Below are positions 51,249-63,085 of a stretch of 64,000 nucleotides of DNA, piece after piece. The DNA lies in the NCBI GenBank assembly GCA_021399435.1, contig JAJTUP010000088.1, positions 62,001-126,000 on the forward strand. Direction: 5' to 3'. The DNA is from Diaporthe sp. PMI_573. Taxonomy: Eukaryota > Ascomycota > Sordariomycetes > Diaporthales > Diaporthaceae. How positions within the stretch are numbered: the first letter of the stretch is position 1; each line of letters opens with the position of its first letter. The notes below the pieces were generated by a model that was given only the letters and a program-made list of their open reading frames with translations, was not told the origin of the DNA and made no database searches. The position numbers and the translations under genes were made by a program.

Positions 51249-52834
51249 TGGTCCTGAAATCAGACCTCAAAGGTCCTAGAATTGGTCCCACCAAGGACGG
51301 CCGGCTAAAAAGGGAAAAATAGGAGCTGCGACTTTGATGCGTGTGCGCGAATTCGACTTCCTGCGAGACAGCACAAAGAGTAGGGTATTACGTCATCGCA
51401 GTCTGATAGGTATTCATGACTCGGCTCGGCTCGGCCCGCAAAGAGCACGGACGTGGGAATCGGAGCCCTTCCGAGAAACTAAGGCTTGCTACCATAAAAG
51501 AGTAAGCTACTTTCCCCTTCAAACTCCATAATTCGCGCACGGCTTATTTCAGCCTCCTTCTCCCAGGAATCATCACCTCCGGTAAAGAACCCAATACCAC
51601 ACTAGCAGGGATGTGATGTCGACAATCTGCCGACCCGGCACTGCCGAATCCGCTTCAATGCTGAGGAGGATTGCTCAAGGCAGTTGCAAGGATGTTGGAA
51701 ACTCGCCACGCCAACCTCGAAGATGGAAACCCATTTCTGTAGGATTGTATAATTAAACTGGTCAGGATAGGTTGGTTATCAAGTTGCCAGTGGTACTTTG
51801 TATTTCAACACCAAACCGGCTGTTCTCGTGTACTGGATTTTGCCTTGTATAGGTAATCTTTGCGAGGACGTCCTGTAAATACACGAGGTAAATCGGCACG
51901 CGGCGCGGAAAGTCCTAGTCATGTAGTGGGGAGTCAAACCTAATTTTATGGAGACAGAATTCTAAGATTGCAGATGGACTAAACAAGCAGGACGATCACA
52001 GCCCGTATTGATTCATCGCGTATGATATGATATCAAGGACCGAAATAGCGCCAGTGACGGCAGCGACAGGCAACGACCCAGGCCGCCACAAGGGGCCCTA
52101 ACCCTAGGTCACAGAGACGCGTCAACACTTAGGTCGCGGATGCTTCGCTCTCCCACTTTTTCCTCTCTCTTTACCTCAGTATGTTCAACGACAGCGCCAA
52201 TAGACCCAACTCCCATGCTGCATCTCATTCTGACCGTAACACTGTAACAGCCAACAATATCCAGGGTGGAAGCTGTTGCATTGGCACTGTGTACGAGGAT
52301 TCTAAGCTTATGCAGAGCAGAAGAAAGGGGGCAAAATCCGTAATGCGTGCGCGCAATGCGCAACGCGTTGAAAAAGTTTGATAAATGTGGTTCTTGCCTG
52401 CGGCTGGGGCCAGCCCCTGCCACACCCTGTGACACCGTTATAGATACCTTGTTCACCTTTCCAGATGCCCATCTCACGTTGAGGGGTAGTCTTCAAAAGT
52501 TACTTTTATCATTAGATATCCGGACCGGACAGCCAACAGTCATTAGAACCCACTCCAGTACCCACTCGTACTCTACATTTCAACCAGCGTACATGACGAG
52601 ACGTAATTCTCCCCTATGTGTTTATCTTACCAAAGTGTGAATAGACCCCATTTTCGCGAAGCACTAAGAACGCCGCAAAGGCAACAGGCCGCGGTATGGA
52701 TCCCAACCTATGGAATCCTAGCATGTGGTATCCCTTATTGGGTGCTGGTTGTAGAAAGCTTGTTTTCAATATAAATGTGGCCGGAGGATGTGGACAATGG
52801 ACCTAGATTTACATAGATCTGCTTTAAAGTCCCC

Positions 52835-52905
52835 AGTCTTTTAGAAATGTCTAAGACGGAAGCGAACTTACAAACAAAAGTACCAGCGTCTGCGGGTGCT
52901 CCGAA
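52835..52905 (+). repeat. Dispersed repeat, diverged copy 2
   Basis: Shares TTTAGAAATGTCT, CTTA-AAAC and AAAGTAC in order with 22815-22895. It lies ~240 bp upstream of a small membrane-protein ORF. Limits are approximate. Confidence 0.4.
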
Positions 52906-53141
52906 GTTTCAGCTTAAAGTACGGTACACTTGGCCGTAGAACACAACTCTTGGTCTTTTTCGTGTCACACTACCGCTCACTCAACCTAAGCGTCATACTG
53001 TATTAGACAGAAACAACACCCCTTTACAATCTCTCTTCAAGCTAGCAAACCTGAAAGCTGATTCCTCCCTCGTCAGCCCTCTCCTTATCTAAACTGTTCA
53101 CCTTCACCTTCTACCTCAACACAACTACATAGCCCAAGGCT

Positions 53142-53351
53142 ATGCCTGCCATCAATAGCGAAGTACATGTAGGCGAAAAAGTGCCTACTAACTCCCAAGA
53201 ACATGACCTGGGCTGTGTGACTTCCTCAAGCCAGGCCTCACAAGCCGATTCTCTGGGACCAGCTGAAGCTGCAAAACTCTACATTTTAGTCTGGGGGCCT
53301 TGGCTGATATTTGCACTGGCGATTGCGCTATTCTTGCTTCATTCAATGTAA
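53142..53351 (+). CDS. Hypothetical small single-pass membrane protein
   Basis: ATG 53142, 69 codons. A polar Ser/Gln/Glu-rich N-part is followed by one strong membrane helix (LYILVWGPWLIFALAIALFLLHSM) at the C-terminus, a tail-anchor-like layout. The stop overlaps a potential donor (ATGTAAAT), so this could instead be the first exon of a longer protein; no continuation was recognised. Family not known. Confidence 0.35.
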   Translation: MPAINSEVHVGEKVPTNSQEHDLGCVTSSSQASQADSLGPAEAAKLYILVWGPWLIFALAIALFLLHSM

Positions 53352-53854
53352 ATCTCCCTCACTTAGTATAAATTTTATAAGGAATCACGAGTTAACATGC
53401 ATAATTAGAGTGCTAGCGTAAAATGACAGTACCAGAAGGAGAAGACAAACCGAACGCACTTATATCCATGTTCTTCGTCCTCTGCGGCAAACAAGTTGCG
53501 TGTCGAGAGTAAAGCAGCCATGGACTTATGGCGGTGAGGGATAGAAGTCTCAAGATTAGGGTAGCAGGCAACGCCCATTTCCACAGACAGTACAAGGCCC
53601 CAGCTACGGTCATGTAGGGTGCAAAGCGCAACCTGACCGAGACGTCGAGACCCAGGAGCCTGCGGTTATCTTTGATCCCGGCGGATGTTTTAAGCAACAG
53701 ATTGCTGAATTCTCATTCCCTGCAGGTGCGCCAAATGGACAGGCTTACGTGAACCCTGCCTTCTGGATCCCAAATATAGTCGGAAGTCAGAGGCATTTGT
53801 TCGAATTGCACTAGAAGGGCAAAGTAAATCACCTGGTATCTGAAAACAGGAAAG
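53352..53854. other. No gene seen
   Basis: Frames on the minus strand (53413-53697) include hydrophobic stretches but no motif. Confidence 0.3.
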
Positions 53855-54498
53855 TTATGCTCGGTGGAAGCTTCGAGCCATCATGCTACGTGTCCACTGA
53901 AATTTGAGAACAGTCCTTTCTTCCACATATGAAGTTTTAAATCTGACCCACAATCCTGCAAACTCTGAGAGACGACGCCCTCCGTCACGATTTGTATTAG
54001 ACACATCATCATCTTCAGAGGCAATGTGGCTAAAGTCACTAATTTCAGATCCATCTCTTATTCGAATGTCCTCGTTATTCTGTCCGAGTGAAGTCGTCCG
54101 TGAACAGTGCTCGCAAATATATGCTTGAGTAGGAATTGCGGGCTATCGAAGCTGTGTTAAAGATTTCTGAAATGTACACAGCACTAAAACCATCAAGGTT
54201 CACGTACAATTTTAGATGAAAATGAATAAAGCAATCGTTCAATCCGTTGAATGTAAACCATCATTTCTGACAAGTTCGACTGTAACTTCCGGCAGGTATC
54301 AGCTTCTCTCAGAAAAGCGCGATGCCAATGTAAAGCTGTCTCTCTTAGAAAGTTTATCTCATTGTCGAATACATGAGAGCGTAGTGGTGGAAGGTTGAAC
54401 GACATTGCGTCTTCGATATAAAACTCTGCACGATATAGTCTGTGATGGTGAATTCTCGAAGAGGCGGTCACATTGAGTGCTGGATCTCTCATGTTCAT
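53855..54498 (-). CDS. Predicted two-exon unknown protein
   Basis: Exons 54498-54208 and 54142-53855, intron 54143-54207 (65 nt, GTACGT donor, CGATAG acceptor), both exons multiples of three, 192 aa. Exon 1 contains helical FDNEINFLRETALHWHRAFLREAD and YIQRIERLLYSFSSKI. Exon 2 begins PAIPTQAYICEHC, then an acidic DFSHIASEDDDVSN and FAGLWVRFKTSYVEERTVLKFQW. The C-x-x-C could bind metal but is isolated. No family recognised. The evidence is only the coherent frame and splice sites. Confidence 0.4.
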
Positions 54499-54962
54499 TC
54501 AACTTTGGATTATTTGATCAATTATATAGTTTTTCCCACGCTCGACTATTGAGCTCTTGAGTCCCCAATAGTACAATTGTACCTGCAAACTTCATGATCT
54601 TTCTCAGAATTAGTGTTTTCTGTTATGTACTTCTGTGTGGAAGCTGATATTGTAGACAATCGAGACTGCTTCGTTCGAGTCGCCGTGGGAAAGATTTATT
54701 GATAGGTGAAAAGTAAAAACCACTTTATATTGAACGAAACGTTGAGTTGTATATCGTTCAAAGTGTCACAAACCTACCCTCTTGGGGTTGTAACAGCATC
54801 CAGAGAGAGCCGCTCTTAAAAGCTTCGACGAACGCCAGGTAAATAGTGTTGTACAACAAGTCAAATTAGGTCTAGCCGGTGTTCCGTATATTTAGAATAA
54901 GATTTTGGGGATAAATGTAGTAATCTATAAAGTCGCATTGCAGTCTTCAAGTTTTTCGGGCC
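54499..54962. other. No gene seen
   Basis: AT-rich intergenic sequence; no frame of note. Confidence 0.4.
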
Positions 54963-56149
54963 TCATTTAGACAGTAGAGTACTTGACAACGCAATATGAT
55001 ATCTCTTTGTCCTCGTCCTTATCCTAGTGTAAGCGTAGTATAGTCCAACACAATAGGACTCATCTGCACGTGGAGCTGAAAGTTCAATATATTGGACCGT
55101 GAGACTGTCTGCTAGGAACAGCCCCATTGGTCTGTGGGTAAAAGTCTTCGAGAGCCAGTTGTTGAACTCTCGGGCCCGGAAGGTTGTGCAGAGTATGCTG
55201 GTGGTGTTTTCGAGCTTTTGCCTTCTTCCGCCGGCCCCATCTAATTCCTCCATTGGTGGTGCGTTGCCGCACAGACATCTTTTTGATTGTCTCGACTATC
55301 TGAACGAAGCTCATAGTGAGATTTTCTGCTTGAGGCCGACACTGCGGAAACATGTGCTGGTGCATTTGTTGAAGTAAGGCGCCGAACAGCATCAGTTCAC
55401 ATTCCAAGGCGCAATCGGAATCGCATATTGCCTTGCCATTACGAAAGTCTTCAACAAGATCGTATAGTAGCGCCAATACTCGGTCCACCAAGCTGTCTCT
55501 TTCCTGATCGATTTTGTCTAAAACTCAGTGTCAGCTCGTGCGCCAAGGGGACACGGTGAGAAAGGGGCCGCGACTGATCAGAAACTGATTCGGGTATTGG
55601 AAGGTTGAGCTTGTTGCCGGATAAGTCCCGGAAATGGTGTAGGTCAAGGTCTTTGATGCTCGTGTTGGAGTATATGAAGGCGGCCAGGATAAGCGGTACG
55701 GCTCCCCCGTGCTTGGGGGCGAAGTGCTCTGGATGCTTGTCCATGAAGCGCTTAAAATGAGGTAAGAGGGCGGCCTCAGCCTCTCTATGAGCAAACCAGG
55801 CCCCTCTTTGCGGTAATTGAGTAAACCGCCGCCCAGCTCCAAGGCAATGACACCGACGGCCCACATTCAGCGTTGTTACTGTAGTGTCCGACATACACCT
55901 CGGGAGCTGCATGGAGTTGGAAGCCACAGACCGTTTTTAGCAGGTTAGAGCGCCAAGCAGATCGGAGCGCCTGGCCAGACCAAAATCCGTGATCTTGATA
56001 CGCATCTGCTCGCGCTTGACGATAATTATTTTAGTGGGTTTGAGGTCACGATGTGTGACTCGGCTGCCCCTTGCTCGCCTTCCGTGCTCATTGCCTGATG
56101 GCCACAATAACGGCCTAGTCACAGCACTATTGGCGAGAACGACCAACAC
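54963..56149 (-). pseudogene. Broken protein kinase-like gene
   Basis: Minus strand pieces in three phases. First VTHRDLKPTKIIIVKREQMRIKITDFGLARR (catalytic loop and DFG), then AAPEVYVGHYSNNA, then after a frame change MWAVGVIALELGGGL (subdomain IX). A C-terminal part follows: LVDRVLALLYDLVEDFRNGKAI, MFPQCRPQAENLTMSFVQIVETI, then again in another phase EFNNWLSKTFTHRPMGLFLADSLTVQYIEL. The N-lobe is missing or unrecognisable beyond 56150. At least two frameshifts make it non-functional. What the C-terminal domain is remains unknown. Confidence 0.65.
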
Positions 56150-56574
56150 TATCCTTTTAACCTCATGTCGCTCGATGAGATCAAGTTCATTTCAAAAAAC
56201 AAAAAAAACCACCTCTATTTTAACAGAATGTGAAGATGGGAAGTCGGAATAAGAGGTATAGCACAAAGCAAAAAAAATACTAAGGAAATACATTGTACCT
56301 TGTGAAACCGCTCACATTTAGCACCGCGACTTTAAGCAAGAGCTCGAAAACACGAACTTAGATTGGGGTACTATGGAAATCGCTGGAAAGAATACTCATC
56401 CTACAATCTCATTCCTTAATTTAATCATCGTCACAAATAAAAGAATAGTCAACACCCCACGAGCTCGAGAGTTGACATGTTGCTTTTCCGATATTTACTA
56501 GGTACAATTTTTATCATGCCACCAGGAAGACTTTCGAGACAACAGCTAAACACAACAAAGATACTGATCTGGTT
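56150..56574. other. No gene seen
   Basis: Contains A-rich runs and the promoter side of the membrane-protein gene at 56575. No supported frame. Confidence 0.35.
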
Positions 56575-57122
56575 ATGGCTCAATCCTACTCGCGCATGGT
56601 CCTCGAGTCAAACGAGGTAGGTCTAAGGTATAACGTTGCAGCAGCGGCGGCATGCTGGTTAATGCTCGCCGGATTCTTCATCCTGCCCGGTACTTTCACT
56701 TCGATCAAGCGGTCAAGCTTTCTTAGTGCTTCCAATGACGGCCGCCGGATTCAGAGCGCTGTTCAAAATGTACCACTGTTGCCTGTTGCAGGTCTTTGCT
56801 ATGTAGTGGCAATTGCGGGACTGGGCACACTGTGGCGGAGATTTCGTGCAAATTACATCTGGGTAACACAACACATTCTGCTGTAAGTAAAAAATCCACC
56901 ATACTATTCGATGGTTCTCAGGCTGAGGGGTGTAGGCCGGCTTGCCTTAACTGTCTCAGTGGGTTGTTCACCACCCTAACAAATGTCTATACCGCTCGAA
57001 AGGGAATTTGGTCGCCGACGGCATGGTTTAGCCTGGGAATTGTTCTGTTCTCAATGTCGGTATCCTTATGTGGTGTCGGTTTTTTTCAGTGGAAACTTTG
57101 GAGATTGAAACCAACTAATTAA
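56575..57122 (+). CDS. Four-helix fungal membrane protein, unknown function
   Basis: Exons 56575-56882 and 56936-57122, intron 56883-56935 (53 nt), 164 aa. Splicing yields TQHILL|PACLNCLSGLFTTLTNVYTA. Four hydrophobic segments: AAAAACWLMLAGFFILPG (~20-40), VPLLPVAGLCYVVAIAGLGTLW (~65-87), ILLPACLNCLSGLFTTL (~100-118) and AWFSLGIVLFSMSVSLCGVGFF (~130-152). GTFTSI and WRRFRANYIW loops are conserved in similar uncharacterised fungal proteins as I recall them. It appears intact amid relics. Role unknown. Confidence 0.65.
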
Positions 57123-57510
57123 ATTACGAATGCATTTGACCCGAACGGGCGCGGACTTCCTTGCCACGATCACTGGTTCCCATAGCGCCGCGACCGTTCG
57201 TCTACATCAGTCCATGCCCAGACCGGGGGGGGGGGAGGGTTAGGGCCGTCTTAACGACGTCGCGTAATTAACAATTCGTATCTCGTTGAATGTTGTCTTG
57301 GTGTCCATACCTTCATTTTGTTCCAGGGTATCGTTTGGAGAGATTTTGTTTCTCACATGTGCCTATCTGCGCTGCAAAACTGCAGCATAGATGGACTTAA
57401 TTTTTCGAACCGACAAGTGGCCAAAACTGTCAGTTCACTCGTTGATATTCCTCGTGAACTGGGGTGTGTGTTACAATATATACACTATGTGCCTATGGCA
57501 AATAGTGGCG
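57123..57510. other. No gene seen
   Basis: Includes a G-run at 57226-57238. The plus frame 57318-57536 is unsupported. Confidence 0.35.
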
Positions 57511-58250
57511 TCACTTTTGCCCTAATAGCGCAGTAGTGCAAATCGTGACAATAAAGCCGACATAGTCCGTATTCAGACCGCTCTCAGAGTCTATACAGAC
57601 CAGTGGAAGGCCGCTGGGTGTAAGCGTAACGGCAGGCCGATCACGAGGAAGGCATGTGATTTTGGTGTCTTCAGGCGAGGTCTCAAATAACTTATCAAGA
57701 TTTGGGATCTGAACTTTTTTCTTAAATTGGGAGCATTCTGCGCCGATGTCAGGTTTAATCACGGCTGATCTGTTGCTTCCGCTCCCGAGGCACCCACCGG
57801 ATGCATTGAGTGACGAGCCCATGACCGCAGTCATCTCCGGCCGAGCAGTCTAGATCCTTGCCAGCCAGGGTGCAAATGCATTGGGTATTGTCCCGTGCAC
57901 GACGGGACTTCAACTCCTCGCTCTTAGTCCAGATAAGGCTGCTCAACCGTGATCGGAATTTCGCCAGGGCTCTCTTTATCCCCTGCTCGGTAATAATATT
58001 GGAAGATCGAATGCTATCTCCGTTGACAATGCCCGAGGTAATTGTGGTTGTGATGGCCGGCTCTAGCATGGTGGTAGTCAGGGTATAGTCACCGGTCTTT
58101 AATTTATCCTTCGCTGCTCTTGATGGTTGTCGCCGCCGGCTGACCGTTCCGGGCCCTTGCGACTTCAAATAACTTGCAATCTTCTCTCGAAACCACCGTT
58201 CGTCTTTTTTCAGTTGAAGCCCCCTGGCGTTGCCAGAATGTCTCTTGTTC
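57511..58250 (-). pseudogene. Unrecognised minus-strand coding remnant
   Basis: From ~58250 one frame reads LQLKKDERWFREKIASYLKSQGPGTVSRRRQPSRAAKDKLKTGDYTL, continuing to CICTLAGKDLDCSAGDDCGH and a stop at 57755. An overlapping frame from 57834 continues GSSLNASGGCLGSG...IPNLDKLFETSPEDTKITC to 57511. Composition and Cys pattern suggest real but frameshifted coding sequence. No family recognised. Confidence 0.3.
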
Positions 58251-58570
58251 TTCCTTGGCTGAGTGCTATTATGCAGTCACGGTCTCGTCATCATTTGTTC
58301 CCCAGGGGCCTACCAACACGAATAGTCCTTGCGGAACTCCGTTATGTGCCGATGTGTCGGCATCCACGGCATCGGGTATGAAACGTGACCGACTGGGTCC
58401 TGCTGGGGACATCCCTGCTAAGGGACGGCTGGGCCACTGTGACCGGCATCGTCGTTGCGGTCGTTGGTGTATAGGCCCCACTTTCTTGGGATTTCTTGAT
58501 TCCTTCGAAAAGCTTATATCAAAGGCAGGGACTCTGCGCCGAAATAGCAAGCACGAGAAATGGTATATTT

Positions 58571-59326
58571 TCACTTAATCTCGACTTCTAGGTCTTCCAT
58601 TCCAGCTGCTCCCATCAACAAACGGGTCACAACCTCCTCCCGACTAATCTCCCTGTATCGTGGAGGCTCTCCGGGTCCCGCGACATTGAACACGGCGCTG
58701 TAGGTCACTTTGGTGTTTGTGTCCTCCTCCGCCTCGTCCAGAGAGCGCCTTGAATCGAATGTCGACGTCGGCCATGGCGTACACTCTGCTTTGTGGTTTG
58801 GCCAGTCCTCCTCTTGGTGCTCTTGCCCACAGTACCCCGCGACGTGACAGCCGTCGCATTCCTTCAGCCCTTCCCTTTTCTTGCATACTCTACAGGACAT
58901 AAGCTCTGCGAACAGTCCTGGGTCCGGGCCACTAAGGCCACCATCTGGAGAGCGGCTCCTCGACATTACTTGCAGCATTCGCTGGCGGGTCCGGGTCCGA
59001 CATTTCAGGTCCCCGCAGAACAGGTCCACGATGACCACAACGTGAGCTTCGGGAGCATCAAGGAACGGCATCGGTCGTAGATATTCCGTGGCCACTGCTG
59101 GTAACCCGCACGCACACGAAGCCGGACTGGCACGCCGGAGGCAAGTCGCCTCGCTCTTTTCCATAATGATATCCATCGCTGCATCCCACAACTGCCTTTC
59201 CTCGGGTTTCGCCTTGTCTGAATCGTCCCCTGCCCCGACGATGCGGTTAGGTATATCGTAGGACACATCGAACTTGACGCGTACACGATAACAGAGGAAA
59301 TCAAACCGAACGCGTCTTGTAGCCAT
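58571..59326 (-). CDS. MYND-type zinc-finger protein
   Basis: Single exon, 251 aa from ATG 59326 (MATRRVRFDF); the longer frame lacks an earlier ATG. The MYND finger is at ~145-182: C-x2-C-x8-C-x2-C-x5-C-x3-H-x7-H-x3-C (CRVCKKREGLKECDGC, AGYCGQEHQEEDWPNH). The sixth ligand is His (H170), where Cys is usual. MYND fingers mediate protein-protein contacts. The N-terminal ~140 residues and the acidic C-terminus have no known domain. No SET domain is present, so this is not a SMYD methyltransferase. Confidence 0.75.
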   Translation of the reverse strand: MATRRVRFDFLCYRVRVKFDVSYDIPNRIVGAGDDSDKAKPEERQLWDAAMDIIMEKSEATCLRRASPASCACGLPAVATEYLRPMPFLDAPEAHVVVIVDLFCGDLKCRTRTRQRMLQVMSRSRSPDGGLSGPDPGLFAELMSCRVCKKREGLKECDGCHVAGYCGQEHQEEDWPNHKAECTPWPTSTFDSRRSLDEAEEDTNTKVTYSAVFNVAGPGEPPRYREISREEVVTRLLMGAAGMEDLEVEIK

Positions 59327-59922
59327 CGTGAGGTTGATACTGTTCACAATCTGGGGTAAAATGCTGAAGCGCTTCTTGATCGGCAGATGATGTAACGGCA
59401 AGAAGTTTCCACACCTGCACAAGTATCAGACAGCTTTGTTTCGTTTTAGCTTTTCGCACGACCCTGACCTATCAAGGACGATGTAGCCAGAACGGGCAGA
59501 CCTATCTTTTATACAGGTAAAATCGCTGTGACCCTGTTAGTCGCTCCTGAATTTGAAACAGCTGCCCCAGCCTGTCAACTGCGCATACTACTGGCACCGT
59601 CTAACCCCTGTTCCAGCTGAGAGCAGCTGCACAAGGGACCCTTCCTAACGGGAGGCCTTCCTAGCAAGCCGGCTTGACGGCTGCTCCCCAGTATTGGTGA
59701 GGCTGCAAAACACACTCTGTTGGGGTGGTGAACGATTGTAAATAGAGCGTTCTGATTGGCCGAAATCTGCTTACTAATCAAAAGGTGCGCGGCATCCGAT
59801 CGAGGGTGCGCGAATATCCGGATTCCGTATCATAATCATTCCAGAACCTCAAGAAATTCCAACCCCGCATTTCCCCCCCCCCTCCTTTTCCTATCCAACA
59901 TTTTAAGTCTACCACCCAAAGT
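59327..59922. other. Intergenic up to hAT element
   Basis: Promoter side of the MYND gene. Includes a C-run near 59871-59883 directly before the element. No gene seen. Confidence 0.4.
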
Positions 59923-62758
59923 CAGTGTGGCTAACAATCAAGCTCGAACTTGACAATTCTCAATCAAGTTCGACTTCTCGTCAAGTCAAGTTCTCAAGTC
60001 AAGTTGAAGAGTTGTCGTCAATCAATCAAGTTAAAGGAGTGTCAAGTTGTCAAGTACTTGATGCCAATAATTACTTATGTAGGGAGTCTAGGAGAGGATA
60101 CCCTAGATATCGCTAATTAGCCAATTACATCGCTTAGAACTAATTATCTAAGCTGCGCAAACTCTAAACCCACCAGAATCGACGTAAATCGCACTGTACG
60201 AAACGTAAACAGCTTAGCGCAATGGCCCTATGAGGCGTGTCCCCCTGGCGAAATAAAATCCTACTCTTTCTCCATCAAATGTCTATCAACAACCCGTCGA
60301 ATCGACGCGTTATTATCTCGCTACACGCGTTCTGGGGCCCAAGTCGGCCATCAAGTACTCGAAGCTTATCTACGATTTCTTCTTCAAGGCAATCTACTGA
60401 CCTAAACGAGCTGCTATTGTCGACCGAGCAAACGTCAGATGTAGAGCAACCTCTCCATCGATCTACCTGCCCTCCACACTCTCTCTCGTTCCCAATTGAC
60501 TGGGGCGTGCTTCGGCGGCACGATGGCACGATTCTCAAGGGTATACAATATCGCATACGGGACAAGAGGAGCGTGGGCAGACGAGTAAAGGTCTCATGGA
60601 TCTATTCATATGGAGCCGAGCTGGAGCATAGTAATGACAAGTACTTCCTCTGCGCCGATTGCCATACCAAGAAGCGGTATATCAGTCAGCTATTTGCTGC
60701 AGAATCGACGACTGCTGCAATCCAGCATCTTATAGAGTTCCACAATATCAAAAGGCCTTCGAATTCGACCATCGATGACGACGATATCGACGCCAACAAC
60801 GCCGCAGAAGTCTTCCAGCTCGTCATGCCATTTAATGAGGATGAATATAAGCAAAAGCTTATTGACTGGGCCATCAAGCTACGCCTCAGCTACCGAGAAG
60901 TCACGGACGAGGCGACCACTGATTTACTCACATACGGCAAGCCTTCGCTCGCACGCCTGTTGCCAACGCATCACTCAACGCTCTCGCAGTGGGTGAAGGA
61001 TTCGATGGCAGCACGCTTGCCATTCATCATCGAATTGGTGCAGTCTGCACTCAGCAACATCAACCTCTCGATCGATGGATGGCGAGCTCACAATCGCAGA
61101 GAATACGTCGCTGTATGCGCACACTTCGTCGACGGCAAAGGTCATCCTCGAACACTCCTCCTCGGCTTCCCACGACGTTATGGCGGTCACACCGGCGACG
61201 ACCTCGCAGCTCTGGTAAAGCCAGTAATTCTACAATACAGCATCGGCGAGAAGCTCGGCTCCTTCGTTATGGATAACGCTGGTGATAACGACAAATGCCT
61301 CGAAGCGTTACAGCGTTCCTTCTCCTCGATCGATCCAGAAGCAGACCGTATTCGCTGTATCGGCCATATTATTAATCTCGTCGTTAAGGCTCTCTTATTT
61401 GGCGAAGGCATCAGCGCATGGGAGAAGAATCTTATTGAGGCTTCGGAGGAGCAGCATGTAGCTCTCTGGAGCCTCAAAGGCGTCATTGGCAAGCTGCACA
61501 ACCTCGTTATCTACATTAATCGCAATGACGCGCGTCGCGAGCTGTTGAGAGCTCGCATGCGCGTCACGAAGACGAGCGACGGCAAGCTCTTCGTCGGCGT
61601 GCTCCTCAATGACGGTGGCATTTTCGATGGAACGCGACATATTACATGATCGAGCGTGCTCTTAAGTGTCGCCCTGCCATCGATCTCTACCAGGCGCAGT
61701 GGAAGCCTCCAGATAAAAACGACAAGCACAAGAATGACTTCCTCACCGAGGCTGATTGGCACGAGCTTGAGCTCTTCTATAAGCTCCTGCAGCCTTTCGA
61801 GCGACTCACGAAGCGACTACAAAGCCGTGCAGATAGCGAGGGCAACGAGGGTGGCCAAGGCTCGGTGTGGCAAGTACTCTACGCCATGGACTTCCTGCTT
61901 ACGAAGCTTGAGAGCGTCAAAGAAGAGATTGATGCCATGGATGCAGATAATGAGGATGCCCTTCCTCCCTACTACTCCGCCGGTGTGCTCGCTGCATGGT
62001 CAAAGATCAACACCTACTACGAGCTTACCGACCAGTCGCCTATCTACCGCATGGCCATCGCCCTCCACCCAGCCTACCAATTCGAATACTTCAGGGAGAA
62101 GTGGTGGAAGCGAGAGGATTGGATAAAGACAGCAGAGAAGGAGCTTACTGTATATTACGATCGCTTCGCCGCAGTCACGGTGGCCACTGAGCACGTCGAC
62201 CAAGCCGAGACCTCTCCTTCTTCCTCGCCGACAATCGATGACGAATTCGATGCTTGGGGCCATACAACAGATCGACCACGCCGTGGCAAGAGGAGGAAGG
62301 TGGAGACTGAGTGGGAGATCTGGATAAAGCAGGTGCCGTCGAAGGATGACATGACCGTTAAGAATCCTCTGGCATGGTGGGTGGACCGACGCCACGTATG
62401 GCCTATTCTCAGCAAACTTGCTCTTAACATCTTCAGCACGCCAGCGATGAGCGCAGAGCCAGAGCGCGTATTCTCTGACGGTAGTGAGCTCATCACTGAC
62501 AAGCGCAACGGCCTCGGCGATGACACAGTTGAAGCTGAGATGATACAGAAGAATTGGATTACTTCAAAGATCTTGCGCGGGATTTCTACACCAAGAGGTC
62601 TATACAAATTACCTGATTAGGCATAGTATATCAAGTACTTGACAAGTTGTCAATCGAGGTCGCTGATTAGTCAAGTCAAGCTTCAATCGAGCTGAGATAG
62701 GTTCAATCAATCGAGTTTGAGGGCCGAAATTGAACTCGATTGATTGTTAGCCACACTG
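59923..62758 (+). mobile_element. Nearly intact hAT DNA transposon
   Basis: Terminal inverted repeats are perfect over 19 bp: CAGTGTGGCTAACAATCAA at 59923-59941 and its reverse complement at 62740-62758. Inside each end are many TCAAGTT/AACTTGA-type subterminal motifs (about 59940-60060 and 62625-62740). The interior encodes one transposase on the plus strand. Length 2836 bp is typical. The flanking 8 bp (CCCAAAGT left, CTCAGGTG right) do not match, so no target duplication is detected; the insertion may be old or rearranged. Confidence 0.9.
60279..62620 (+). pseudogene. hAT transposase with one frameshift
   Basis: ATG 60279 opens a frame to 61649; the protein continues in a second frame to TAG 62620. 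Near 61620-61628 the reading should pass from NDGGI to RWNATYYMIERAL; two extra T residues in GGCATTTTCGATGG explain the shift. Features: BED-like Cys/His region (FLCADCHTKK...QHLIEFH), catalytic core DGWRAHNRREYVAVC (first Asp), MDNAGDNDKC, RIRCIGHIINLVVKAL and a C-terminal dimerisation domain MSAEPERVFSDGS. Apart from the 2-bp insertion it looks complete (~780 aa), so the loss of activity is recent. Most related to fungal Restless/Tfo-like hAT groups by layout only. Confidence 0.85.
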
Positions 62759-63085
62759 CTCAGGTGTTCCCACAACCTTCCTGTCAACCATGTAACCAAG
62801 ATCGCCGTCCATTGGAAGCTTGGGAACAAGTACCTTCGAACATGCAATATATTTCGTCGCATCTGTATAGTATTTCTGCCATCGACTATCGAGTGTATTT
62901 TGTTCCATACATCAGAGAACATATTGTACTGTGCTTTAATTGCAATGTATAGTATATATTAGGTGATCAATCACTACTCTGCTAATTTCCGATTGATATC
63001 GTTCCAAAGGTCCATTCAGCTAGAGCACATTCTGGTCTAGTGTCCTGTCTCCTTCCACAATTTTTCCCAGCACGCATCACTCGAA
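62759..63085. other. No gene seen
   Basis: Sequence right of the hAT element. Short frames only. Confidence 0.4.

Larger units (their letters stand above)
50830..53141. other. Gene-free region with repeats
   Basis: About 2.3 kb without a supported gene. Contents: a hairpin at 51056-51078 (10-bp perfect arms GTAGCTGCCT, 3-nt loop), a GAACCA hexamer run at 51215-51248, and a CCCTAACCCTA word near 52095 (two telomere-like units only). Frames at 52109-52477 have no motif. Confidence 0.4.

Noticed and set aside
52093..52104. Telomere-like CCCTAACCCTA
   Set aside because: Only two units; not an interstitial telomere array.
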